6,135 nt of DNA from Spirosoma fluviale (GCA_945906915.1 CAMDSI010000129.1:1-6135), one strand, 5' to 3'. Counted from the first letter of the stretch, positions 1-6,066 are shown. The notes: generated by a model not told the origin, from the sequence alone. Program-made: numbers and translations.

Positions 1-167
1 CCTGTTTCAGGTGCTAAAATCCCAATCATGCATTTCAGCAATACAGACTTCCCTGTACCACTGCCACCGATGACCATATTTGTCTTTCCTTGATGGAAAT
101 TAGCATTAATGTCTTCGAGTACTACACGACCTTTAAAAGATTTAGATAAGCCCCTGATTTCAATCAT
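1..167 (-). CDS. ABC transporter ATP-binding protein, MlaF-like (5' part only)
   Basis: Only the first 55 codons are in the window; the gene runs off the left edge. The product starts MIEIRGLSKSF, typical of an ABC ATPase, and carries a complete Walker A motif, GGSGTGKS, at residues 34-41, followed by VLLKCMIGIL. The stretch GKTNMVIGGSGTGKSVLLKC resembles the MlaF/Ttg2A subfamily, which powers phospholipid movement between the inner and outer membranes with an MlaE permease and an MlaD substrate-binding protein. The Q-loop, signature and Walker B lie outside the window, so the subfamily is an inference from the N-terminus. The start is the first ATG in frame and gives the expected N-terminus for the family. 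The gene is divergent from the SPFH gene, with 63 bp between the starts, so it leads its transcript; partners, if any, must be downstream. Confidence 0.85.
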   Translation of the reverse strand, partial: MIEIRGLSKSFKGRVVLEDINANFHQGKTNMVIGGSGTGKSVLLKCMIGILAPET

Positions 168-170
168 ATT

Positions 171-178
171 CAAAATTA
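171..178 (-). promoter_or_regulatory. Candidate -7 promoter box for the MlaF-like gene
   Basis: On the minus strand this reads TAATTTTG, a full match to the Bacteroidota -7 consensus TAnnTTTG. It ends only 3 nt before the ATG at 167, so transcription would begin at or next to the start codon and the message would be nearly leaderless. No TTG-type -33 element is visible at the usual spacing. The match is short and could be chance in AT-rich DNA. Confidence 0.35.
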
Positions 179-200
179 GGGATTATTGAATACTTTATGA

Positions 201-208
201 TAAATTTG
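201..208 (+). promoter_or_regulatory. Candidate -7 promoter box for the SPFH gene
   Basis: TAAATTTG matches the Bacteroidota -7 consensus TAnnTTTG and lies 22 nt before the ATG at 231, which would leave a 5' leader of roughly 15-20 nt. A TTG at 186-188 is too close to serve as a normal -33 element, so only the -7 half is supported. Confidence 0.5.
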
Positions 209-230
209 ATGACATTTAAATACAAAAATC

Positions 231-1133
231 ATGTTTTTAATCTTCTTAGGCATAGTCCTCTTCGTTGCAGGCAATGCCATTTCTAATCCTAACCTCGTAT
301 TTTCGAAATATAGCAACACACTAAAAATAGTCGCTGTAGCTTTCGCTTTACTTGGCTTAACTAGTTCAGCGGTAGTTCAAGTAGACGCAGGTGAAGTAGG
401 GGTCCAAAGTGTCTTTGGAAAAGTACAACCCACCACCTTGAATAGTGGTCTTAATTTTGTAAACCCCTTAGCAAAAGTGGTGGTATTCGATGCGAAAACT
501 CAAAATTATACGATGTCTAGCGTACATGACGAAGGTGATAAAGCCGGCGATGATGCCATTCGCGTATTAACGGCTGACGGTCTTGAAGTAGTAGTAGATT
601 TAACCGTTCTTTTCCGTATCCTACCCACGGAGGCTCCGCGCGTATTGCGTGAGATTGGTGAAGACTACAAGGATAAGGTCGTTCGTCCTATCACCCGTAC
701 GATGATTCGCGATAATGCCGTGTATTACGATGCTGTGGCTCTTTATTCCTTGAAGCGTAATGAATTCCAACAACGCATTTACTCTGATATTGAGAAGAAC
801 TTCAAGAAAAGAGGTTTGGTTTTAGAGCAATTATTGATCCGCAATATTAACCTACCTACCTCTGTAAAGACTACGATTGAATCGAAAATCAATGCGGAAC
901 AAGATGCACAAAAGATGCAATTCGTCTTACAAAAGGAGAAGCAAGAAGCGGAGAGAAAGCGTGTAGAAGCGCAAGGTATCGCAGATTACCAGAAGATTTT
1001 ATCCACTGGTTTGAGCGATAAGCAATTGCAGTATGAGTCGATTATTGCCCAAAAAGAATTAGCGAAATCCCCTAACGCGAAAGTAATCATCATGGGTGGT
1101 AAAAATACCCCGATCATTCTAGGGAATCAATAA
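231..1133 (+). CDS. Prohibitin/SPFH (Band 7) domain membrane protein
   Basis: A 300-residue protein of the prohibitin branch of the SPFH superfamily, whose members form large ring-like oligomers on membranes and act as scaffolds or chaperones, often near membrane proteases. Two hydrophobic stretches, about residues 2-17 and 30-49, should anchor the N-terminus in the inner membrane. The SPFH domain follows from about 48 to 215, with the typical opening VDAGEVGVQSVFGKV, then GLNFVNPLAKVVVFDAKTQ and a well conserved VVRPITRTMIRDNA near 150-163. A charged, Ala/Glu/Lys/Gln-rich helix at about 215-255 (NAEQDAQKMQ, EKQEAERKRVEAQG) is the coiled coil expected for oligomerisation. The C-terminus ends in a hydrophobic KVIIMGGKNTPIILG segment. 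The ATG at 231 is preceded by an A-rich stretch and no Shine-Dalgarno, usual for Bacteroidota. It appears monocistronic, between a divergent promoter region and a terminator. The precise role cannot be read from sequence. Confidence 0.93.
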   Translation: MFLIFLGIVLFVAGNAISNPNLVFSKYSNTLKIVAVAFALLGLTSSAVVQVDAGEVGVQSVFGKVQPTTLNSGLNFVNPLAKVVVFDAKTQNYTMSSVHDEGDKAGDDAIRVLTADGLEVVVDLTVLFRILPTEAPRVLREIGEDYKDKVVRPITRTMIRDNAVYYDAVALYSLKRNEFQQRIYSDIEKNFKKRGLVLEQLLIRNINLPTSVKTTIESKINAEQDAQKMQFVLQKEKQEAERKRVEAQGIADYQKILSTGLSDKQLQYESIIAQKELAKSPNAKVIIMGGKNTPIILGNQ

Positions 1134-1139
1134 AATAAA

Positions 1140-1167
1140 GGCGCGCGATTCTAGCGAATCGCGTGCC
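1140..1167. terminator. Bidirectional intrinsic terminator between the SPFH gene and ribBA
   Basis: GGCGCGCGATTC (1140-1151) pairs with GAATCGCGTGCC (1156-1167) through 12 bp, one of them G:U, around the 4-nt loop TAGC. On the minus strand the stem is followed at once by CTTTATTTTATT-like T-rich sequence, ideal for ending the ribBA transcript. On the plus strand a looser T-rich tail (TTTTATCTCTTTT from 1171) follows after three bases, so it can also end the SPFH transcript 6 nt past its stop. The right arm codes for the last residues of RibBA and the ribBA stop codon falls at the loop. Confidence 0.85.
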
Positions 1168-2362
1168 CCATTTTATCTCTTTTCGTTTCTAAGTATTTTT
1201 TATTGTGCGGATTTGCCGGAATTTCAATGGCAATCGAATCAACGATTTCTAATCCGTAGCCCATCAATCCGGCTCTTTTCTTTGGATTATTTGAAATTAA
1301 GCGAATTTTTTGAACCCCTAAATCGCGTAGAATTTGGGCGCCTACTCCATAATCGCGCTCATCCATCGCAAAGCCTAATTCTAAGTTCGCTTCCACCGTA
1401 TCCCGGCCTTGCTCTTGTAGCTTATAGGCTTTCAATTTATTGATTAAACCGATCCCTCGGCCTTCTTGGAACATATATAAAATCACACCTTTCCCCTCAT
1501 TCTCCACCATTTCCATAGCTGCGTGTAATTGCTCTCCGCAGTCGCAGCGACATGAACCAAAAATATCCCCCGTCACACAAGAACTGTGTACGCGAACCAT
1601 CACAGGCTCATCATTCTCCCAACTGCCCTTAATTAAGGCTAAATGCGTGTCTCCTGTATTAATTTGCTTGAAGGCAACTAATTCGAAGGATCCCCATTCG
1701 GTGGGCATATTGACCCCGATCTCGCGTTTGATTAAGGATTCTTTGGCCAAACGATATTCAATCAAATCCTTGATCGTCACTAATTTCAAATCATGCTTAT
1801 CTGCAAGTAAACGTAGATCTGGCAAACGTGCCATACTTCCATCTTCATTCAATACTTCGATCAAAACTCCAGAAGGTTGAAAACCAGCTAACCGCGCAAA
1901 ATCCATCGACGCTTCGGTATGACCTGTACGACGTAAAACGCCTTCCGTACGTGATTTTAAGGGGAAAATATGACCCGGGCGACCTAAATCGGAAGGTTGA
2001 GTGGCGGGGTTAACTAAGGCTTGAATCGTTTTAGAACGATCCGAAGCAGAAATACCTGTCGTGCAACCATTCCCTAATAAATCGACAGAAACCGTAAAGG
2101 GAGTTTCATGTGAGGTGGTATTCTGATTCACCATCATCTCTAAGCCTAATTCCTGGCAGCGTTCATCGGTCAAAGAAACGCACATTAATCCGCGGGCTTC
2201 TTTGATCATAAAGTTGACAATTTCAGGCGTGATCGCTTCCGATGCACAAATCATGTCACCCTCATTCTCCCGATCTTCATCATCAGCGACAATAATTATT
2301 TTTCCTTGGCGAATATCTTCCAGGGCATCTTCTATACGGTCTAAGCGAATTTTATCTAGCAT
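1151..2362 (-). CDS. ribBA: Bifunctional 3,4-dihydroxy-2-butanone-4-phosphate synthase / GTP cyclohydrolase II
   Basis: A 403-residue fusion carrying both entry reactions of riboflavin synthesis. The RibB half (about 1-203) turns ribulose 5-phosphate into dihydroxybutanone phosphate plus formate: it has the acidic metal/substrate loop DDEDRENEGD (27-36), HETPFTVSVD (85-94), TGISASDRSKT (102-112) and RRTGHTEAS (144-152). The RibA half (about 205-403) opens GTP to the diaminopyrimidine, releasing formate and pyrophosphate: zinc cysteines C262, C273 and C275 sit in SSCVTGD...CRCDCGEQ, followed by QEGRGIGL (299-306), DERDYG (334-339) with the catalytic Asp/Arg pair D334 and R336, and the nucleotide-binding end SNNPKKR. 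Length and domain order are normal and both active sites look complete. C271 replaces the residue usually Leu beside the zinc ligands; probably harmless. It stands alone, without other rib genes. The upstream gap is too short for an FMN riboswitch. A terminator overlaps its stop. Confidence 0.98.
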   Translation of the reverse strand: MLDKIRLDRIEDALEDIRQGKIIIVADDEDRENEGDMICASEAITPEIVNFMIKEARGLMCVSLTDERCQELGLEMMVNQNTTSHETPFTVSVDLLGNGCTTGISASDRSKTIQALVNPATQPSDLGRPGHIFPLKSRTEGVLRRTGHTEASMDFARLAGFQPSGVLIEVLNEDGSMARLPDLRLLADKHDLKLVTIKDLIEYRLAKESLIKREIGVNMPTEWGSFELVAFKQINTGDTHLALIKGSWENDEPVMVRVHSSCVTGDIFGSCRCDCGEQLHAAMEMVENEGKGVILYMFQEGRGIGLINKLKAYKLQEQGRDTVEANLELGFAMDERDYGVGAQILRDLGVQKIRLISNNPKKRAGLMGYGLEIVDSIAIEIPANPHNKKYLETKRDKMGHAIR

Positions 2363-2387
2363 TTTTTAGGCATTTGAATCAGAAACA

Positions 2388-2395
2388 CAAAGTTA
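2388..2395 (-). promoter_or_regulatory. Candidate -7 promoter box for ribBA
   Basis: The minus strand reads TAACTTTG, matching TAnnTTTG, with its last base 25 nt before the first base of the ribBA ATG at 2362. This gives a leader of about 20 nt. No -33 TTG is seen at the expected distance. It is back to back with the box at 2419-2426 on the other strand. Confidence 0.5.
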
Positions 2396-2418
2396 CACGA
2401 AATAATTCCCTTTTTGAC

Positions 2419-2426
2419 TACCTTTG
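2419..2426 (+). promoter_or_regulatory. Candidate -7 promoter box for the GldA-like ATPase gene
   Basis: TACCTTTG matches the Bacteroidota -7 consensus TAnnTTTG. Only 5 nt separate it from the ATG at 2432, so the transcript would start within a few bases of the start codon. Its position argues against the in-frame TTG at 2414 being the start, since that codon would lie upstream of the promoter box. No clear -33 element is visible. Confidence 0.5.
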
Positions 2427-2431
2427 TCAAT

Positions 2432-3121
2432 ATGTTCATAGAGGCCCAAAATCTTAGTAAAACATACGGCAAACAAACAGCCGTTCAGGATCTAAATTTC
2501 CGATTAGAAGAAGGCCAAATCGTGGGTTTTCTAGGCCCTAATGGCGCAGGAAAGTCGACTACCTTGAAAATGCTTTTGGGACTGATCCAACCCTCCAGCG
2601 GAAGTGTTCAGATCGATGGAAAAGATCCCCAAGATCAAGCGATTGAACTGAAAAAACAAATCGGATACCTTGCTGAAAATAATCCACTATATCCAGAAAT
2701 GTATGTGCGCGAATTTCTCGAGTTTATCGCTAACATCCATCAAGTAGAAAATCCTGCGGTCCGAATCCAAGAGGTCATCGAATGGGTCGGTCTTCAAAAA
2801 GAAGCACATAAGAAAATACAGGAGCTCTCTAAAGGCTACCAGCAACGCGTGGGCATAGCTTTAGCGATACTACACGACCCGAAAATTCTGATTTTGGATG
2901 AGCCTACTAGTGGATTAGACCCCAATCAACGGGACGAAATAAGAGACCTCATTAAAAGTCTTCAAAAGAATCGCATTATCTTATTTTCTAGCCATCTTCT
3001 ATCCGAAGTAGAAGCCATCTGTGATCGAGTCTTGTTAATTCACCAAGGGAAACTCGTCAGCGATAGTCCCATGAAGGAGATAAAAGACCTAGAAAAGTTC
3101 TTTAAAGAGAAGACAAGCTAA
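2432..3121 (+). CDS. ABC transporter ATP-binding protein, GldA-like (short form)
   Basis: A 229-residue cytoplasmic ATPase of an ABC-2 type exporter. It has Walker A GPNGAGKS (35-42), a Q-loop region GYLAENNPLYPEMYV with Glu82 in place of Gln, the signature LSKGYQQRVGIA (132-143), Walker B ILILDEP (152-158) with D-loop SGLDP, and the switch His188 in SSHLLSEVEAICDRV. The NNPLY and GLDPNQ..EIR patterns are those of GldA, the ATPase of the gliding-associated GldAFG transporter. GldA proteins are usually about 300 residues; this one ends right after the nucleotide-binding domain at LEKFFKEKTS and lacks the C-terminal extension. No permease gene is adjacent: a divergent ribBA lies on one side and a convergent amidase on the other. 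ATG 2432 is chosen over TTG 2414 because MFIEAQNLSKTYG is the normal family start and TTG 2414 lies upstream of a promoter box. The 3' end overlaps the amidase gene by 20 bp. The ATPase assignment is sure; the partner and substrate are unknown. Confidence 0.93.
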   Translation: MFIEAQNLSKTYGKQTAVQDLNFRLEEGQIVGFLGPNGAGKSTTLKMLLGLIQPSSGSVQIDGKDPQDQAIELKKQIGYLAENNPLYPEMYVREFLEFIANIHQVENPAVRIQEVIEWVGLQKEAHKKIQELSKGYQQRVGIALAILHDPKILILDEPTSGLDPNQRDEIRDLIKSLQKNRIILFSSHLLSEVEAICDRVLLIHQGKLVSDSPMKEIKDLEKFFKEKTS

Positions 3122-3881
3122 AGGAGTCCGCATCCAAGTGGGCAGGGAATTTAGCCCGAAATTCAGCCAATTCAGCAATTGATAATTCAGCTGACGAGAT
3201 TTGATCATGCGAAGCTAAATCAAGAACCAAACCTCCTTTAAAATCAACTAACAAGGAATCTCCAGCATAAGTTAAACCATTCGCATCTGTTCCGATTCGA
3301 TTTACTCCGATGACATAGGAAAGGTTTTCAATTGCTCTAGCCTGCAACAAGGTTCTCCAGGCATTTGCTCTAGGCGCTGGCCAATTAGCCACATATATCG
3401 CTGCATCGTAAGCTAAACCGACGTTGCGAGACCAGACAGGGAAACGTAGATCATAGCAAATAAATAAGGCTATTTTCCATCCTGCATACGAAACAAGCAA
3501 CTGCTGATCTCCGGCTTGATAGTGGTCGTTCTCGCCACCCATTCGAAATAAATGTCGCTTATCATATACCTGATAAGTGCCATCGGGATGAACTGCGTAG
3601 AGCCGATTATAAAGTGAATTTTGTTGTTTTACTTTGAGGGAACCTATGATTAAGGCCCCTAAACGATTTGCTTGCAATTGCATCCATTGTAATGCTGGAC
3701 CCTTGCCTATTTCAGCACCCGTGTCTGACATGGAGAAACCGGTAGCAAACATCTCAGGAAGGACGATGACATCAGTTATACCTGCCAAAACCGCTAATTT
3801 CTCCTCTAATTGAGCACAATTAGCAGCAGCATCTTCCCAGATTAAATCAGTTTGAATTAAGCTTACCCGTAGATTCGCCAT
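3102..3881 (-). CDS. Omega-amidase, YafV/Nit2-like nitrilase-superfamily amidohydrolase
   Basis: A 259-residue carbon-nitrogen hydrolase, close to the usual size of YafV (about 256). The Glu-Lys-Cys catalytic triad is complete: E43 in LPEMFATGFSM, K108 in YDKRHLFRMGGE and C142 in ICYDLRFPVWSRN. WPAPRANAW and ARAIENLSYVIGVNRIGTD are also hallmarks of this branch rather than of true nitrilases. Family members hydrolyse 2-oxoglutaramate and 2-oxosuccinamate, the products of glutamine and asparagine transaminases, to the 2-oxoacid and ammonia, which is regarded as metabolite repair linked to methionine salvage. There is no signal peptide, so it should be cytosolic. It starts 12 bp after the DUF4270 stop and so is probably co-transcribed as the third gene of the operon. 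The C-terminus FRAKFPAHLDADSF matches the normal family end, so the gene is intact even though its last codons overlap the convergent ATPase gene. No terminator hairpin is apparent after it. Confidence 0.94.
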   Translation of the reverse strand: MANLRVSLIQTDLIWEDAAANCAQLEEKLAVLAGITDVIVLPEMFATGFSMSDTGAEIGKGPALQWMQLQANRLGALIIGSLKVKQQNSLYNRLYAVHPDGTYQVYDKRHLFRMGGENDHYQAGDQQLLVSYAGWKIALFICYDLRFPVWSRNVGLAYDAAIYVANWPAPRANAWRTLLQARAIENLSYVIGVNRIGTDANGLTYAGDSLLVDFKGGLVLDLASHDQISSAELSIAELAEFRAKFPAHLDADSFSLSSL

Positions 3882-3893
3882 ATTTGCCGGTGT

Positions 3894-5264
3894 TTAATTG
3901 GCAATATAAGAATAATAGATCTTCAATCGAGCTTTCATCGCTTGCAAAGGCACGAAACGTGTACTTTCATTAATGATTCTCGTATTTCCAGCTGAATTAG
4001 AAGTCAAGGCAGGTGTTATTATCCAGCCATTATTTGCTTGTTTCCCCACTAAAATAGACTGAATAGCCGTGGTCACATTAAATGTATAGGTCTTCGATCC
4101 TGGTTCTATGGCTGAGGTAAGTACACTTGCACCACCTTCTGAAAGTAAGTATTTCAAACCATACGAATTCCTTAGTGTCCGGTTCGTTGCATTCGTTTCC
4201 ACAATAGACAATTGACCTATCGTTTGTTGCAAATCGATATTATCTGCAGCAGTTAAGACCAATTCAGCCTTATTCACCGCCACATTACGATTCCCCTTTA
4301 GGTTTAATAAAAAAGGAAATTCTATTTTAGTAGCTACACCTGTACCTGCTTGAATATAAGTCAATCCACTTGTTGTAGCGGAAGGCACCAAATCACCCGG
4401 ATTTTTTAGGCCCGCTAATGCAACAGATTTGGTCGACTTAATTTGATTAAAACGGGCTAATATCTCAGGAAAAATTGAATTAGATAAACTAAAATAATAG
4501 TCCATAGAATATTTAAATGGATCACCCGGATTGTGGAAATACAAAGTCATTCGAGAATACCCAGGATTAAAGCCTATCATAGCGCCTGCACTCGATGAGG
4601 ATGACTTAAACAACATGCCAGGGAAATAATCTCTAAAACCCTTACTGCCGGCTGCCACTTTTACATCCGCATATTTACTCAATAACTCTCTACCTAAAGC
4701 ATCCGACATACGAAAACGTAAGGTATCTAATTGAACAGAATCCCCATTCATAGCTCTCGTACGAATAGGACGAGGTTTGAACGTATGACTACCTATAATC
4801 GATGCATCAGAGCGAACAGTTGAATTAGCAAAATAGTCAGTACCTCTGTTTAAACTATCTAATAAACGATACACGCTTAAAGTCTGCGACTTAGTCGTAT
4901 CACCTTGATATCCACCATACGCTAGACGCATGGTTAAAGAATCATAGATAGACGTAGCTTTTGAAAATAAGGTATCAATGTTGGAAACCTGCGTAAAAGC
5001 CGATGATTCCGCTAAACCTAAGACCGGATGATCATAGCTTCCTACCAATAAAGTGCTCGGAGAACCTGTATAGATCGAATCAATCAAAACGGTCGACGAC
5101 TTAATCGTGATCGTATCTGAATAATTCAAACCAACCTCTACACTAAACAAATCGTCGCCGATTTCTTTAGGTGTATCACAGGAAACAAGGAATAAGGAAA
5201 GAATTCCTACCCATTTAATTGCCGGACATTTCCAAGTAAGTTTTTTCGAAGAAATCGAGATCAT
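3894..5264 (-). CDS. DUF4270 family lipoprotein
   Basis: A 456-residue predicted envelope lipoprotein of a Bacteroidota family of unknown function. From ATG 5264 the N-terminus has a basic stretch (SSKKLTWK), a hydrophobic core WVGILSLFLV and a lipobox LVSC, with acylation expected at Cys29. The mature part starts DTPKEIGDDL and then shows the family-typical LVGSYDHPVLG at about residues 73-83. The rest is rich in Ser, Thr, Asn and alternating hydrophobic residues, suggesting beta-sandwich folds, and has no enzyme motif I recognise. An upstream ATG in frame (5336) would add 24 residues before the signal peptide and deepen the overlap with the preceding gene to 122 nt, so ATG 5264 is preferred; ATG 5303 is possible but less likely. 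Even so the first 50 nt overlap the GlgA-like gene in another frame, consistent with translational coupling. Location (inner face or surface of the outer membrane) cannot be told. Confidence 0.85.
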   Translation of the reverse strand: MISISSKKLTWKCPAIKWVGILSLFLVSCDTPKEIGDDLFSVEVGLNYSDTITIKSSTVLIDSIYTGSPSTLLVGSYDHPVLGLAESSAFTQVSNIDTLFSKATSIYDSLTMRLAYGGYQGDTTKSQTLSVYRLLDSLNRGTDYFANSTVRSDASIIGSHTFKPRPIRTRAMNGDSVQLDTLRFRMSDALGRELLSKYADVKVAAGSKGFRDYFPGMLFKSSSSSAGAMIGFNPGYSRMTLYFHNPGDPFKYSMDYYFSLSNSIFPEILARFNQIKSTKSVALAGLKNPGDLVPSATTSGLTYIQAGTGVATKIEFPFLLNLKGNRNVAVNKAELVLTAADNIDLQQTIGQLSIVETNATNRTLRNSYGLKYLLSEGGASVLTSAIEPGSKTYTFNVTTAIQSILVGKQANNGWIITPALTSNSAGNTRIINESTRFVPLQAMKARLKIYYSYIAN

Positions 5265-6024
5265 TGTCGGCAATATTTTGAGAGGTTTTTTGTTGATGTT
5301 CATCAATAATCGATTGAATACGGCTATTATCCGCATTTACTAAAGAAACTATTTTGTCTGCATACTCGGCGCCTATCTTGATAAATGCTTCGTAATTTCC
5401 GCCTGCTAAGCTACCTAGATGAGCCTCATCTAAATCTCCGATCTTCACTTTTTCGATCAGATCGTCTGCTTCAAACGTAAAATCAAACGGTATATTATGT
5501 GGAGAGAAAATGGTTTTCGAATCCTTATAAATCGGGTGATTTTGGTAATGCGTAGAAACGTAAAGAGGAATTAAACTAGACATCCAATCATTACAATGAA
5601 TAACATCTGGAGCCCAACCTAACTTCACAACCGTCTCTAATGCTCCCTTGCAGAAGAAAATCGCACGTTCGTGATTGTCTGGATAAAATGCACCCTCCTT
5701 ATCGGTTAATGCATATTTCCGTTGGTAATAATCTTCGTTATCAATAAAGTATACTTGTAATTTCGCAGCTGGAATACTCGCTACTTTAATGGTCAAAGGC
5801 TTTTCTTCCTCACCCATTGGAATGGTAATACCTGAAAGACGAACCACCTCGTGCAATCGGTTTTTACGTTCATTAATAGTCCCAAAACGAGGTACCAAAA
5901 TTCTAATTTCCATGCCTCTCTCCTGCATAGCAGTTGGAAGTGCACGTACGAAATCAGCAATTTTAGACGTGTTTTGAAAAGGATCTACCTCACTTGAAAC
6001 GTAAAGAATACGTAATTTGGCCAT
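5215..6024 (-). CDS. Single-domain glycogen/starch synthase-like protein (GT5 N-terminal domain)
   Basis: A 269-residue cytosolic protein similar to the N-terminal half of GlgA. It begins MAKLRILYVSSEVDPF, the usual GT5 opening, and keeps ADFVRALPTAMQERGMEIRILVPRFG (22-48, in parts), APDVIHCNDWMSSLIPLYV (138-156) and TIFSPHN (171-177), the counterparts of the synthase HAHDW and IHN regions. Two things set it apart. The KTGGL loop that binds ADP-glucose in true synthases reads FQNTSKI here, and the second GT-B domain (true GlgA is about 480 residues) is absent. Proteins of this length with this N-terminus are common in Bacteroidota and annotated as glycogen/starch synthase, so this is a lineage-wide form and not a fresh truncation. 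Synthase activity is doubtful; a regulatory or partner role is speculation. It leads the probable operon with the DUF4270 lipoprotein and the omega-amidase. ATG 6024 is the natural start. Confidence 0.85.
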   Translation of the reverse strand: MAKLRILYVSSEVDPFQNTSKIADFVRALPTAMQERGMEIRILVPRFGTINERKNRLHEVVRLSGITIPMGEEEKPLTIKVASIPAAKLQVYFIDNEDYYQRKYALTDKEGAFYPDNHERAIFFCKGALETVVKLGWAPDVIHCNDWMSSLIPLYVSTHYQNHPIYKDSKTIFSPHNIPFDFTFEADDLIEKVKIGDLDEAHLGSLAGGNYEAFIKIGAEYADKIVSLVNADNSRIQSIIDEHQQKTSQNIADNDLDFFEKTYLEMSGN

Positions 6025-6041
6025 TCTAAATTGATTACTAG

Positions 6042-6055
6042 GGGGAAATTACCCC
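6042..6055. repeat. Imperfect GGGG/CCCC palindrome in the leader of the GlgA-like gene
   Basis: GGGGAAATTACCCC is a 14-bp inverted repeat with a single mismatched pair next to the G/C arms and AATT-like centre. It lies between the candidate -7 box (6067-6074) and the ATG at 6024, so it would sit near the 5' end of the transcript. It could be an operator or a small 5' hairpin. It lacks a T-tract on either strand, so it is not a terminator. Confidence 0.35.
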
Positions 6056-6066
6056 AAAAAACATTA

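Noticed and set aside
1213..2013. Plus-strand open frames opposite ribBA (1213-1443, 1440-1880, 1828-2013)
   Set aside because: They lie antisense to a fully conserved enzyme gene, resemble no family I know, and have no promoter or start context; they are shadows of ribBA codon use.
2363..2413. Possible FMN riboswitch upstream of ribBA
   Set aside because: The gap to the divergent gene is under 70 bp and the predicted leader is about 20 nt, far too short for an RFN element; no RFN-like conserved segments are present.
2414..2431. TTG start at 2414 for the GldA-like ATPase
   Set aside because: It would add MTTFVN ahead of the normal family N-terminus and lies upstream of the likely -7 box; ATG 2432 is better.
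3095..3104. AAAGTTCTTT as a terminator for the amidase gene
   Set aside because: The stem has only 4 weak A/T-rich pairs and it lies within the ATPase coding sequence; too weak to call.
3160..3190. Three copies of AATTCAG near the amidase 3' end
   Set aside because: They come from repeated Ala-Glu-Leu/Phe codons (AELSIAELAEF) in a normal helix of the amidase; no array or mobile feature.
5265..5336. Longer DUF4270 start at ATG 5336
   Set aside because: It adds 24 residues ahead of a good lipoprotein signal peptide and would deepen the overlap with the preceding gene to 122 nt.
5789..5977. Plus-strand open frame opposite the GlgA-like gene
   Set aside because: Antisense to a conserved coding region, with no recognisable product.
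6042..6055. GGGG/CCCC palindrome as an intrinsic terminator
   Set aside because: No T-tract follows on either strand and no gene ends nearby.
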